From Actinomadura sp. NBRC 104425 (GTDB lineage Bacteria > Actinomycetota > Actinomycetes > Streptosporangiales > Streptosporangiaceae), in assembly GCF_030269545.1 (NCBI RefSeq), contig NZ_BSTN01000021.1:1-64000 (forward strand): a stretch of 64,000 nt of DNA, given 5' to 3'. Position numbers and translations under genes: made by a program. Positions 1 to 8,882 of this stretch are shown here, piece by piece (position 1 is the first letter of the stretch; every line of letters starts with the position of its first letter). The notes under the pieces are model-generated. The model made no database searches. It had not been told where the DNA came from and saw only the letters and a list, made by a program, of their open reading frames with translations.

Positions 1-1675
1 GCATGAACTCCACACGCTCGGCCGGACTCACCGGATCGATCGGCAGATACGCCGCACCCGCCTTCCACACACCCAACATCGCCGCCACAACATCCACACC
101 ACGCGGCAGGCGCAGCGCAACCACCGACTCCGCACCCACGCCCAGGCCACGCAGGTGATGCGCGATCCGATTCGCCCGCGCGTCCAGCTCGGCATACGTC
201 ACCCGCACCCCGTCGTGCACGACCGCGACCGCATCCGGAGCTCGACGCACCCACTCCTCGAACAACTCCACGACCGCAGAGCCCGCCACATCCGTCGCGG
301 TGTCATTCCATCCGCGCACCAAGAGGTCCCGTTCCCCCGGGTCGAGAACGTCCACGGCATGCAGACGCGCATCCGGTTCCGCGGTCACGGTCTCCAGAAC
401 GCGGACGAAGCAGCGCACGAGCCGTGTGACGGTCTGCTCGTCGAACAGGTCCTCGGCTCCGACGATCGCCCCGTGCAGGCCGTTCGGGCGGCCCTGCTCG
501 TCGAAGGTCTCCGACAGCGACACGTCCACGTCGAACTTGGCCACCGGCTGGTTGGACGGAAGCGGCCGGGCCGTCACGCCGGGCAGTTCCAGGGTCGCCT
601 CTGCGGTGTTCTGGAGGACGAGCATGACCTGGAACAGCGGCTGGCGGGCCAGCGACCGGGCCGGGGCCAGTTCCTCCACCAGCCGTTCGAACGGCACGTC
701 CTGGTGCGCGAACGCCTCCAGGCTCGTCCGGCGGACGCGGGCGAGCACCTCCCGGAACCGCGGGTCGCCGGACAGATCCGTGCGGATCACCAGCGTGTTG
801 ACGAAGAACCCGACCAGGTCGTCCAGGGCCTCGTCGGTGCGGCCGGCGACCGCCGACCCGATGGGAATGTCGGTGCCGGCGCCGAGCCGCGACAGCGTCA
901 CCGCCAGCGCGGCCTGCAGCACCATGAACGGGGTCGCGCGTTCGGCCTGGGCCAGTTCCGCCAGCCGCCGATGCACCTCGGCCGGAACCGAGAACGGCAC
1001 CCGGTGTCCGCGATGACTGGCCACGGCCGGACGGGGCCGGTCCGCCGGAAGCGTCAATTCTTCGGGGATTCCCGCCAGTTTCCGCCGCCAGTAGTCCACT
1101 TGGACCGAGTACCGGCTGTTCGGATCGGACTCCGGGCCGAGGAGTTCCCGCTGCCACAACGTGTAATCGGCGTACTGGACCGGCAGCGGCTGCCACTGCG
1201 GGGCCTCGCCGCGCACCCGCGCCGCGTACGCGGCCGACAGGTCCCGGCCCAGCGGGCGGTGCGACCAGGCGTCGGTGGCGATGTGGTGCAGCGCCAATAT
1301 CAGGACGTGCTCGTCCGCCGCGACGGCGAGCAGCCATGCCCGGATCGGCACGTCGGCGGCCAGGTCGAACCGGTGCCGCCCCGCCTCGGCCACGGCGTCG
1401 GCGACGTCCTCCCGGCCGGCCTGCCGGATTTCCAGCTCCCAGTGCAGTTCCCGCGGGTCCAGGACGTGCTGGTGCGGCTCGCCGTCCACCACCGGGAACA
1501 CCGTGCGCAGCGACTCGTGGCGCTCCAGCACGTCCCGCAGTGCCGCGCCCAGCGCCCGCACGTCGAGCCGGCCGTGCAAGGCCACTGCGATGACGTTGTT
1601 GTAGGCCGTGCTCGCGTCTTCCAACTGGGCCAGGAACCATAACCGGCGCTGCGCGAAAGAGAGCGGAATCAGCAC
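1..1675 (-). CDS. Nonribosomal peptide synthetase, N-terminal part (C and start of A domain), cut by window edge
   Basis: 558 codons are visible before the left edge. The protein opens directly with a condensation domain: SFAQRRLWFLAQLE near residue 5, active site HHIATDAWS near residue 128 (HHxxxD kept, usual Gly is Ala), and VGFFVNTLVIR near 290. An adenylation domain follows (YAELDARANRIA, then GAAYLPIDP near the edge), so its specificity residues lie outside the window. The C1 motif and the Tyr-Asn pair resemble LCL domains, which accept an L-configured donor; that fits a preceding module without epimerisation. The GTG start at 1675 is chosen for GGGAGA five bases upstream. Two StrR-type sites lie 140-250 bp upstream. 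I infer that it acts after the two-module NRPS at 15256-21714. Confidence 0.93.
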   Translation of the reverse strand, partial: MLIPLSFAQRRLWFLAQLEDASTAYNNVIAVALHGRLDVRALGAALRDVLERHESLRTVFPVVDGEPHQHVLDPRELHWELEIRQAGREDVADAVAEAGRHRFDLAADVPIRAWLLAVAADEHVLILALHHIATDAWSHRPLGRDLSAAYAARVRGEAPQWQPLPVQYADYTLWQRELLGPESDPNSRYSVQVDYWRRKLAGIPEELTLPADRPRPAVASHRGHRVPFSVPAEVHRRLAELAQAERATPFMVLQAALAVTLSRLGAGTDIPIGSAVAGRTDEALDDLVGFFVNTLVIRTDLSGDPRFREVLARVRRTSLEAFAHQDVPFERLVEELAPARSLARQPLFQVMLVLQNTAEATLELPGVTARPLPSNQPVAKFDVDVSLSETFDEQGRPNGLHGAIVGAEDLFDEQTVTRLVRCFVRVLETVTAEPDARLHAVDVLDPGERDLLVRGWNDTATDVAGSAVVELFEEWVRRAPDAVAVVHDGVRVTYAELDARANRIAHHLRGLGVGAESVVALRLPRGVDVVAAMLGVWKAGAAYLPIDPVSPAERVEFM

Positions 1676-1815
1676 TGGATCTCCCTGTTTTTCGAACGCC
1701 ACACCGAAGCCACGCCTGAGCGCCCGGCAACAGGCTCTCGCACTTCGGTCCGGCAGACCAGGCCATCCCAACGCATCCGCGCGCGGCGAACAAGACCGCC
1801 GCCGATCGGCCGTCT

Positions 1816-1844
1816 GTTCAACCGAAAAGGTGACGCAGTTGAAC
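1816..1844. promoter_or_regulatory. StrR-type operator 1 (NRPS promoter region)
   Basis: GTTCAACCG-N11-CAGTTGAAC. It matches the StrR/Bbr consensus GTTCGACTG-N11-CAGTCGAAC with an exact right half and lies about 140 bp upstream of the left NRPS start. The gap 1676-2001 holds only this site and operator 2. Confidence 0.8.
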
Positions 1845-1896
1845 AGGCCGGGCGCCGGGGCGGGGCGAAGCGGCCGACGCGCGATGCGCCGGGGGT

Positions 1897-1924
1897 GTTC
1901 AACTGTTGTCGTGTCCAGTTGAAC
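1897..1924. promoter_or_regulatory. StrR-type operator 2 (NRPS promoter region)
   Basis: GTTCAACTG-N10-CAGTTGAAC: both 9-bp half sites are perfect inverted copies, but the spacer is one base shorter than in the other sites. It lies about 50 bp from operator 1, suggesting tandem binding upstream of the left NRPS. Confidence 0.75.
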
Positions 1925-2001
1925 GGGTGTGTTCCGCGCGCCGAATATCCGCGATAGGCATTCCGATTGGCAAGGCGCCGGATTATCCGTGTGGAACGCC
2001 G

Positions 2002-4320
2002 TCACTCGCCGCGCAGCACCGTGGCGGTGCGGGTGGCGGCGGCCCGGCCGGCGGGCGGCCAGGAGCCGAGGACCGCGATCAGCAGTCCGGCGCAGGCCGG
2101 CAGGGCGAGCAGCCACCAGTCGTAGACGTGGATCCACGACGCGGCCATCCCGCCGGCGGTCAGCCGGCCGGTGAGGTCCACCACAGCGTGATGGACGGCG
2201 ACTCCGAGCGGAATCCCGAGCGCGGCGCCGACGGCGCCCAGGGCCGCCATCGACGTCACCATCATGAGGGCGACCTGCCGCGGGGTCATCCCGACGGCCT
2301 TGAGGACGCCCAGGTCGCGGCTGCGCTCCTGGGCGTTGAGCAGCACGCCGTTCAGCACGCCGAGCCCCGCCGCGGTGCAGATGATCAGCGAGAGGAGCAG
2401 GAACAGCCCGTGGAAGACCACGGCGCCGCCGGTTTCGGGCTCGGTGACCTTGGCGGACATTCCGTCGCCGGACAGCAGCGCGTTGATCCGGGCGGCGTAG
2501 TCCGCCGGGGCCGTGCCCGGTGTCACGATCACCGAGATGGGCCGCCGCAGGCCGGCGGCGCCCTCCGAGTCCGGGAAGTTCCGCGCGTCGAGCATCAGCC
2601 GGTTCGGGTCGGGCTGCGCGAACGAGCCCACGATGCGCACCCGGGCAGGTGCGCCGTCCTCGGCCCGCAGCGTGAGGGTGTCGCCGACGCGCAGGTGATG
2701 GAGCCGCAGGAGGCTTTCGCTCGGCACGACCTCGCCCGGACCGGTGAACCAGCGTCCGCGGATGAGGTTGTCGCCGAGGAACGGGCGGTAGTCCCCGTTG
2801 TAGGTTTCGGCGGTCAGACCGTCGGGGAGCCCCGCGCCGCGCACCTTCAGCAGGTCGTACGACATCACGTGGGCGGTTCCCGGCTGCTCGCGCAGAAGCG
2901 TGAACACCTGCCGTTCGGACAGGTCCGGCCGCGTCGGGCCGAACGGGGCGGCGCCCACGGTGACGGACGTGTGGCCCTCGGGGTCCGCCGTCATGATCTT
3001 CGAGACGGTCTGGTGCAGGCCGAGTCCCAGGGTCGCCGCGGTCACGCCGAGGCCGAGCGCCGTCAGGACGAGCGCGGTCCGGGCGGGCCGGGCGACCGGA
3101 AGGCCCAGCCCCAGCGCGACCGGCGCCGGCAGCCGGGTGCGGGCCAGCCACCGCTGCGGTCCCCGGCCGCGGCCGCGGCGGGACACGGCCCCGGCGCTGA
3201 TCGCCTGCACCGCCGGCAGCCGCCCGGCCCGCAGCGCCGGGCCCAGGGCGGCCAGCGCCACCAGGACGACGACGCAGCCGCCCGCCGCCGCGTCCAGCAG
3301 GAGGGTGGCTCCCCAGGCCGAGGGCAGCTCGAAGCCGCGCGCCATGTTTTCGGCCATCGCGTCGGCCATCAGGTGGCCGGCCGCGACGCCCGCCGCGCAG
3401 CCCGCCAGCGCCGGGGTCATGACCATCACCAGGTACACCGCGGTCACCTGCGCCGGGGTGAAGCCGAGCGCCTTGAGGACGCCGATGTGCCGGAACCCCG
3501 CGACCACGGCGCCGCTGACCACGGTGCCGATGATGATCGCGGACACGGCCATGGCGAGGGCGCCGAAGACGGTGATGAACGGGATGAGCTGGTTGAACCT
3601 CTCCTGGAACGCCTGCCGGACGGTCACGTACGACTCGTTGCCCGTCACCGGCAGCCCGGCGGTCGCCTCGGCCAGGCTCCGCTGCACCTGCGGCGAGTCG
3701 CCGGCGCGCGCGAACCGGTAGAGCATCTGCAGCCCGTCCGGCCGCAGCGCGCCGATCTGGGCGGGGGCCACCCAGCCGTCGGCCGATCCGGTCACCGAGA
3801 TCGCGAAGCCCACGATGGTCAGCTCCGGCAGGCCCGGCGAGCTGAGCGTGCCGCCCACCCGCAGGGCGCCGCCCGGCCTGCCGTGGAGGACGATCTCGCC
3901 CGGTCCGCGCACCCACCGTCCGGAGGTGATGGTGAGCCGGTCCACCGGGCCGCCCGGGTCGGCCCGGCCCGCGACGCGCAGGTCCTGCCCCGGGCCGGGC
4001 ATTCCGGCGGACGCCCGCGCCTGCCGGAGCACCGCCGTCTGGAACGGCCCGGCGGCGGCGGTGACGCCGGCGGCCCGCGCTGTCGCGGCGACCCTGGCGG
4101 CCGAGACCTCGGCGGCGTCGAACGCGGCGGTCGCCTGCGCCCCGCGGGCCCGGGCGAAGGCGTCGTCGAACAGCGAGTTCGAGGCGGCGAGCAGCCCGAA
4201 CCCGAACAGCAGGGTCGCCGTGGACAGGGCGACCACGACACCGATGCTCACCGTCTGCAGGCGGCGCCGCCGCACGCCGGCCCGCGAGGCGGCCCACACC
4301 GCGCTCAGCGGACGCTCCAT
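2002..4320 (-). CDS. ABC transporter permease, FtsX/MacB-type, two permease domains
   Basis: 772 aa, the usual size for actinomycete permeases with two FtsX domains. The N-terminus has a membrane anchor (VSIGVVVALSTATLLFGFGLL), then an extracytoplasmic MacB-type domain, three membrane segments (residues ~250-390), a second anchor (PARTALVLTALGLGV) and a C-terminal three-helix FtsX block ending before ATVLRGE. The ATG start at 4320 overlaps the 3' end of the upstream ATPase gene by 16 bp, so the two are translationally coupled. This family exports peptides or lipids or acts in resistance. Its place among NRPS genes suggests product export or self-protection; the substrate is not shown by sequence. 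Confidence 0.88.
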   Translation of the reverse strand: MERPLSAVWAASRAGVRRRRLQTVSIGVVVALSTATLLFGFGLLAASNSLFDDAFARARGAQATAAFDAAEVSAARVAATARAAGVTAAAGPFQTAVLRQARASAGMPGPGQDLRVAGRADPGGPVDRLTITSGRWVRGPGEIVLHGRPGGALRVGGTLSSPGLPELTIVGFAISVTGSADGWVAPAQIGALRPDGLQMLYRFARAGDSPQVQRSLAEATAGLPVTGNESYVTVRQAFQERFNQLIPFITVFGALAMAVSAIIIGTVVSGAVVAGFRHIGVLKALGFTPAQVTAVYLVMVMTPALAGCAAGVAAGHLMADAMAENMARGFELPSAWGATLLLDAAAGGCVVVLVALAALGPALRAGRLPAVQAISAGAVSRRGRGRGPQRWLARTRLPAPVALGLGLPVARPARTALVLTALGLGVTAATLGLGLHQTVSKIMTADPEGHTSVTVGAAPFGPTRPDLSERQVFTLLREQPGTAHVMSYDLLKVRGAGLPDGLTAETYNGDYRPFLGDNLIRGRWFTGPGEVVPSESLLRLHHLRVGDTLTLRAEDGAPARVRIVGSFAQPDPNRLMLDARNFPDSEGAAGLRRPISVIVTPGTAPADYAARINALLSGDGMSAKVTEPETGGAVVFHGLFLLLSLIICTAAGLGVLNGVLLNAQERSRDLGVLKAVGMTPRQVALMMVTSMAALGAVGAALGIPLGVAVHHAVVDLTGRLTAGGMAASWIHVYDWWLLALPACAGLLIAVLGSWPPAGRAAATRTATVLRGE

Positions 4321-5018
4321 GGCCGGCTCCTGTTCGGCTCGGTCTCCCGGACGATCCGGCCGTCGGTGAACTCCACCAGCCGGGTGGCGCACCGGGTGGC
4401 CAGCCGCTCGTCGTGGGTGACCAGCAGCAGGGTCTGGCCCGTCCGGTTGAGGTCGAGCAGCAGGTCGACGACCTGGTCGCCGGTCCTGCTGTCGAGGGCG
4501 CCGGTGGGTTCGTCGGCCAGCAGCAGCGCCGGACGGTTCATCAGCGCCCGGGCCACCCCGACGCGCTGCCGCTCGCCTCCGCTCAGCACCGCCGGGTAGG
4601 CGCCCTGCCGGTCGGCGATGCCGAGCCGGTCCAGCAGTTCCAGGGCCCGCGCCCGGGCCTTGCGCGGCGGCATGCCGACCAGCCGTCCGGCCAGCGCGAC
4701 GTTCTCCAGCGCGGGCAGGTCGTCCAGCAGGTTGAAGAACTGGAAGACCATTCCGATCCGGCGGCGCCGGAACCGGGCCAGCGCCGACTCGCCCATGCCG
4801 GTGAGGTCTTCGCCGTCCACCACCACCGAGCCGCAGGTCGGCCGGTCCAGGCCCGCGACCATGTTGAGCAGCGTCGACTTCCCGCTGCCCGAGGGGCCCA
4901 TCACCGCGACGGCCTCGCCGCGCCGGATCCGCAGGGTGACCCCGCCCAGCGCGACGACGTCGCCGTAGGTCTTGTGGACCGAGGCGAGCCGTACCACCGT
5001 GTCCGCGTGTTCGTCCAT
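4305..5018 (-). CDS. ABC transporter ATP-binding protein (LolD/MacB type)
   Basis: 237 aa. Walker A GPSGSGKST, Q-loop region FQFFNLL, signature LSGGERQRV, Walker B ALLLADEPTGALD and the H-loop LLVTHD are all intact, as is the TGALDSRTG motif typical of the MacB/LolD group. Start at 5018 (ATG) follows GAAAGGGG. It forms a two-gene unit with the FtsX-type permease at 2002-4320 and is transcribed away from the sulfotransferase genes. Likely role: energising export of the peptide or of a membrane-bound intermediate (inference from context). Confidence 0.92.
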   Translation of the reverse strand: MDEHADTVVRLASVHKTYGDVVALGGVTLRIRRGEAVAVMGPSGSGKSTLLNMVAGLDRPTCGSVVVDGEDLTGMGESALARFRRRRIGMVFQFFNLLDDLPALENVALAGRLVGMPPRKARARALELLDRLGIADRQGAYPAVLSGGERQRVGVARALMNRPALLLADEPTGALDSRTGDQVVDLLLDLNRTGQTLLLVTHDERLATRCATRLVEFTDGRIVRETEPNRSRPWSVR

Positions 5019-5229
5019 CGGCGCCCGTCCCCTTTCGATTCCACGGCTGCGGATCGGCGTGGGTTCAGTGTGGCCGCCGGGAGGTTGTGTCGAGGTGACC
5101 GCCGGTGCGGATCGTCCGCCCGCCGGATCGCCGCGGCCGGCGGCCCGCCGAACGCCGCTCGCCATAGGAAAGCGTTTCCCGCATAATCGGGACCTCCGTA
5201 ACGGACGACCTGGCGAAGGGACGCCGAGC

Positions 5230-6024
5230 ATGCCGATCGCCTGGGTGGCCTCCTATCCGAAATCCGGTAACACGTGGGCCCGCATCCTGCTGGCCAGTTA
5301 CCTGCGCGACGACGAGGTGCGGATACGCGTCAACGAGATGGGCATTTTGGACGAGGCCGTGACCGACCTGGTGGACATGTTCCAGCAAGGCCGACTGCTG
5401 CCGCTCGACCATCCGCGGACACTGGCGGTGAAGACGCACTTCCTGCCCGGGGCCGAAGTGCAGCGCCGGTACCGCTCGGCCACCGGCAAAGTCCTCTACA
5501 TCATCCGAAACCCGCGCGACGTGATCTACAGCAACGAGCGGTTCCTGCATGTCGGCGAAAAGCACCGCACGGCGTTCGCCAGGCATTTCATCGAACACCG
5601 CGGGGTCGATGCCTGGCGGCGGGTCGGGTTCGGCACCTGGCCGCAGAACGTGCTGGAGTGGACCTCCCCGCAGCGGCTGCACCGACACTTCCCGGACGCC
5701 GACGTGTGCGTGATCCGGTACGAAGACATGAAGCATGACACCGCCGCATCGCTGCACAAGATGATCGACTTTCTCGGTTTCGACAACCACATCGATCCCG
5801 ACCGGGTGCAACGGGCCGTGCGGAACTCGACGCTGGACAGGTTGCGCGAGCAGGAGCGCGGCGACAGGTCGCGCCGCCCGGGGAGGAACCCGTTCTTCGG
5901 TCAGGGGCTGAGCGGCCAGTCGCTGTCGGGCTACGGCGAGGACGTCGAGGAGGCGTACCTGCGGCTGCTGCGCGAGGACGAGGAATTCGCCGGTCTCGCC
6001 GAGCGGTACGGATACGCCCAGTGA
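5230..6024 (+). CDS. PAPS-dependent sulfotransferase, catalytically complete
   Basis: 264 aa. The PAPS 5'-phosphosulfate loop is SYPKSGNTWAR (Lys11), the 3'-phosphate region is IIRNPRDVIYSNERF (Ser101), and a likely catalytic base is His70 in VKTHFLPG. This Lys/His/Ser trio lies at positions very close to the catalytic trio known for StaL, the glycopeptide sulfotransferase of A47934 biosynthesis. RYEDM near residue 160 is also typical. Start ATG 5230 follows GAAGGGA. It would transfer sulfate to a hydroxyl of the peptide or its precursor; the hydroxylases in this cluster could create that hydroxyl (inference). A sulfotransferase homologue follows after 43 bp. Confidence 0.93.
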   Translation: MPIAWVASYPKSGNTWARILLASYLRDDEVRIRVNEMGILDEAVTDLVDMFQQGRLLPLDHPRTLAVKTHFLPGAEVQRRYRSATGKVLYIIRNPRDVIYSNERFLHVGEKHRTAFARHFIEHRGVDAWRRVGFGTWPQNVLEWTSPQRLHRHFPDADVCVIRYEDMKHDTAASLHKMIDFLGFDNHIDPDRVQRAVRNSTLDRLREQERGDRSRRPGRNPFFGQGLSGQSLSGYGEDVEEAYLRLLREDEEFAGLAERYGYAQ

Positions 6025-6067
6025 CCCGGTGCGGACGCCACCCGCGACGAAACGGAGACGAGTGACC

Positions 6068-6877
6068 ATGCACGGTCTCACCTGGCTCGCCGCCGGCCGC
6101 CAGTCCGGCGGCAACTCCGCGCATTATCTGATCACCGGCTATCTGCTGGACGCGCCGCCCGCCGAGGTCTCCCTGGAGGAGGCGTTCGAGGTGGCGCCCA
6201 ACCTGGTCAGGCTGTTCAGCTGGGGCCGCATGGTGCCGCTGGACGAGAACCGCCCGTACGTGGTGAAGGCCGACGGCATGCCGGGCGAGGAGATCCTCGA
6301 CCCCTACCGCGAGGCGACGGAGAAGGTGGTGTATCTGGTGCGCGACCCGCGCACGGTGATCGGCAGCATCGTCCGCAACAGCCGGCCCGAGCCCGGGGAG
6401 CGCCAGGAGCGGGCCAAGCGGCTGATCGCCCGTCTCGGTGCGGTGTCGCGGTCCCCGGACGAGCGCGGCACGTGGGAGCAGCACGTCCGGGAGTGGACGT
6501 CGCCGCGGCGGGCCCGCGCGCACTTTCCGAACCTCAAGGACGTGTGCGTGCTGCGCTATGAGGACCTGCTGGCCGACCCGGCCGGGGCGCTGCGCCGCTT
6601 CGTCGAGTTCCTCGGCGTCCTCGGCCCGGTGGACGAGGACCGGGTGCGGCGGACCGTGGCGGCGTGGACTCCGGAGTCGGTGCGGGACGCCCCGATCTCG
6701 GAGAGGCTGCCGGGGATGGCGGCGTTCGAGGAGCCGCGGAGGCGCCGCCCCTCGGCGCCGGAACCGGTGCCGTCCCTCGCGGAGATCGGCACCGACGTGG
6801 AGGCCGCGTACCAGCGGCGGCTGCGCGAGGACGAGGAGTTCGCCGCGCTCGTCCGGCGGTTCGGCTACGAGACCTGA
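6068..6877 (+). CDS. Degenerate sulfotransferase homologue, probable pseudoenzyme or altered-function protein
   Basis: 269 aa and clearly paralogous to the gene before it over its whole length (VRDPRTVIGS, LRYEDLLADP, and the shared ending LREDEEFA followed by FGYET). However, the PAPS loop reads WLAAGRQSGGNSAHY: the catalytic Lys is Gln12, the P-loop Asn-Thr-Trp is gone, and the His base position holds Asp69 (VKADGMPG). Ser100 is kept. The reading frame is open and codon use is normal, so this is selection for another role rather than recent decay. It may be a regulatory or scaffold partner, or an enzyme with a different mechanism. GTG at 6062 is an alternative start with a better-placed GGAG. 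Confidence 0.8.
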   Translation: MHGLTWLAAGRQSGGNSAHYLITGYLLDAPPAEVSLEEAFEVAPNLVRLFSWGRMVPLDENRPYVVKADGMPGEEILDPYREATEKVVYLVRDPRTVIGSIVRNSRPEPGERQERAKRLIARLGAVSRSPDERGTWEQHVREWTSPRRARAHFPNLKDVCVLRYEDLLADPAGALRRFVEFLGVLGPVDEDRVRRTVAAWTPESVRDAPISERLPGMAAFEEPRRRRPSAPEPVPSLAEIGTDVEAAYQRRLREDEEFAALVRRFGYET

Positions 6878-6978
6878 TCACCGGGAGCGGACGTCGCGGA
6901 GCGGACGACCGGGGTGACCCCGAGGCCGCGCGGGCGGCCGGGGGCACCCCGGTCCGCGGGGGCGGGGCGGTCGGTCCG

Positions 6979-8175
6979 TCACGTGCTGGTGAGGGCCTCG
7001 GTCGGGGGCATGCGCGCGGCCCGGCGGGCGGGGTAGACGCCCGCGAGGGCGCCGATGGCGACGGCGGCGAGGGCGCCGCCGCAGATCGCCTGGACCGGCA
7101 GGGCCAGCGGCCAGCCCCGGAAGGCCGCGTAGCCGAAGCAGACGAGCAGGCCGATCAGCACTCCGGCGGCCCCGCCGAGCGTGGAGAGGGTGACGGACTC
7201 GGTGAGGAACTGCAGCCGGATCTGCCCGCGGGTGGCGCCCAGCGACCGGCGCAGTCCGATCTCCGACCGGCGCTCCAGCACCGAGATCACCATGATGTTG
7301 GCGATGCCGACGCCGCCGGCGAGCAGGGCCACCGCGCCGAGTCCGAAGAACAGCGCGTTGAACGCCCGGTTCGCGGCGGCCTCCGCGGTGAGCACGTCCG
7401 ACGGGCGGCTCACCTTCACCTCCTCGGGATGCTCCGGGTTGACCGTGGCGCCCAGCGCCTTCTGCACCGACTGCACGGTGGCGTCGGTCGAACGCTCGTA
7501 GAGGGTGGTCGCGTGCCCGTCGAACCCCAGCTGCCGGGCGTACGACCAGCCGATCAGCGCGGACCGGTCGATCTCGGGCGCCAGTTTCAGAGAGTCCAGG
7601 ATGCCGATCACCGTCATCCACCGGCCGGCGATGTAGACGTGCCTGCCGGCGCGGTCGATGCCCAGCCGCTCGGCGGCCACCGAGCCGAGCACCACCGCCG
7701 GGTACCGGCTGGAGGCGTCGTTGAGGAACGTCCCGGACCGGACCGAGCCGCCCAGCGCCCGCAGCAGGTTGGGCCGCGCCGCCTGCACCGAGATGCCGCG
7801 GGTGGTGGCGGGGTCGATCTTGTCGGTGCGGCGGACGGTGGTGTTCGGCACCAGGCCGACCGCCGACACCCCGGTCACCCCGGGGATCCGGCTCACCATG
7901 CTCTCGGCGGTCTCCGGCAGCACCGCGCTCTGCCCGCTCAGCGTCGTCCCCGGGCTCACGGTGAGCAGGTTCGTGCCGAGCTGCCGGATCTCCTCCATCA
8001 GCCCGGCCTTGCTGACCGTGCTGATGCCGACCAGGCCGACCATCGCGGCGACGCCGATGGCGATGCCGAGCGCGGAAAGCACCGCCCGCAGCGGCCTGCC
8101 GCGCAGCCCGTCCAGGCCGACCAGGGCCAGGTCGGCGGCGCGCAGCCGGGCCGGTTCCGGTAGAGCGGTCGTCAT
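6979..8175 (-). CDS. MacB-family ABC transporter permease
   Basis: 398 aa: N-terminal membrane helix (GRPLRAVLSALGIAIGVAAMVGLVGI), MacB periplasmic-core-like domain (~50-260), and three C-terminal helices in the FtsX fold around ALLAGGVGIANIMVISVLERR, with the characteristic EIGLRRSLGATRG. The start ATG 8175 overlaps the ATPase stop by four bases (ATGA). It is the last gene of a membrane fusion protein-ATPase-permease operon. In Gram-positive bacteria such systems export antimicrobial peptides or provide resistance. Confidence 0.92.
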   Translation of the reverse strand: MTTALPEPARLRAADLALVGLDGLRGRPLRAVLSALGIAIGVAAMVGLVGISTVSKAGLMEEIRQLGTNLLTVSPGTTLSGQSAVLPETAESMVSRIPGVTGVSAVGLVPNTTVRRTDKIDPATTRGISVQAARPNLLRALGGSVRSGTFLNDASSRYPAVVLGSVAAERLGIDRAGRHVYIAGRWMTVIGILDSLKLAPEIDRSALIGWSYARQLGFDGHATTLYERSTDATVQSVQKALGATVNPEHPEEVKVSRPSDVLTAEAAANRAFNALFFGLGAVALLAGGVGIANIMVISVLERRSEIGLRRSLGATRGQIRLQFLTESVTLSTLGGAAGVLIGLLVCFGYAAFRGWPLALPVQAICGGALAAVAIGALAGVYPARRAARMPPTEALTST

Positions 8176-8882
8176 GCCGGTACCCCCGTGTCGGCGTGGA
8201 TCCGTCCGTCGCGTATCTCCAGTCGGCGCGGCAGCGCGGCCGCGACCTCCAGGTCGTGGGTGATGACCACCACGGCGGTGCCGTCGCGGTTGAGGTCGGT
8301 GAGCAGCTCCAGGACGCCGGCGCCGGCCACCGAGTCGAGGTTGCCGGTGGGCTCGTCGGCGAGCAGCAGCGGCGGGTCGCCGACGACCGCGCGGGCGATG
8401 GCGACGCGCTGCTTCTCCCCGCCGGACAGCTGGTTCGGCAGGTGGTGCAGGCGGTGGCCCAGCCCCACCCGCTCCAGCGCGGCCCGGGCCAGCTCGCGGC
8501 GGCGCCGGGGCGACACGCCGTGGTACAGCAGCCCGGTGGCGACGTTGTCCAAGGCGGTCAGGTGCGCGGTCAGAAAGAACTGCTGGAACACGAACCCGAT
8601 CCAGCGCGCCCGCACCGCGGCCAGCTGCCGGTCCGGCAGCCGGGCGACGTCGTGCCCGCGGATGAGGACCCGGCCGGACGACGGGGTGTCCAGCGTGCCC
8701 ATCAGGTGCAGCAGGGTCGACTTGCCCGAGCCCGACGGCCCCACGATCGCCACGAGCTCGCCCGGCCGCACGTCCAGCGACACCTCGCGGAGCGCCCGCA
8801 CACCGCCGGGGTAGTCCTTGACCGCGCGCTGCACCGACACGACCGGGGTCGTGTCCCCGCCGGTCAGGAGGCCCTCGCTCAT
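8172..8882 (-). CDS. MacB/LolD-type ABC transporter ATP-binding protein
   Basis: 236 aa. Walker A GPSGSGKST, Q-loop FVFQQFFL, signature LSGGEKQRV, Walker B LLLADEPTGNLD and VVITHD are intact. The ATG start at 8882 overlaps the stop of the upstream membrane fusion protein (ATGA), and its own stop overlaps the permease start in the same way, so the three genes are translationally coupled in equal stoichiometry. Confidence 0.94.
   Translation of the reverse strand: MSEGLLTGGDTTPVVSVQRAVKDYPGGVRALREVSLDVRPGELVAIVGPSGSGKSTLLHLMGTLDTPSSGRVLIRGHDVARLPDRQLAAVRARWIGFVFQQFFLTAHLTALDNVATGLLYHGVSPRRRRELARAALERVGLGHRLHHLPNQLSGGEKQRVAIARAVVGDPPLLLADEPTGNLDSVAGAGVLELLTDLNRDGTAVVVITHDLEVAAALPRRLEIRDGRIHADTGVPA

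Noticed and set aside
1906..4599. An 897-codon plus-strand frame over the FtsX-type permease
   Set aside because: Its residues are a His/Arg/Gly/Ala-rich shadow; the minus strand encodes a coherent membrane protein with coupled ATPase.
5019..5229. A fifth StrR-type site between the ABC ATPase and the first sulfotransferase
   Set aside because: Only partial matches (GGTTCAGTG) without an inverted partner at the right distance.
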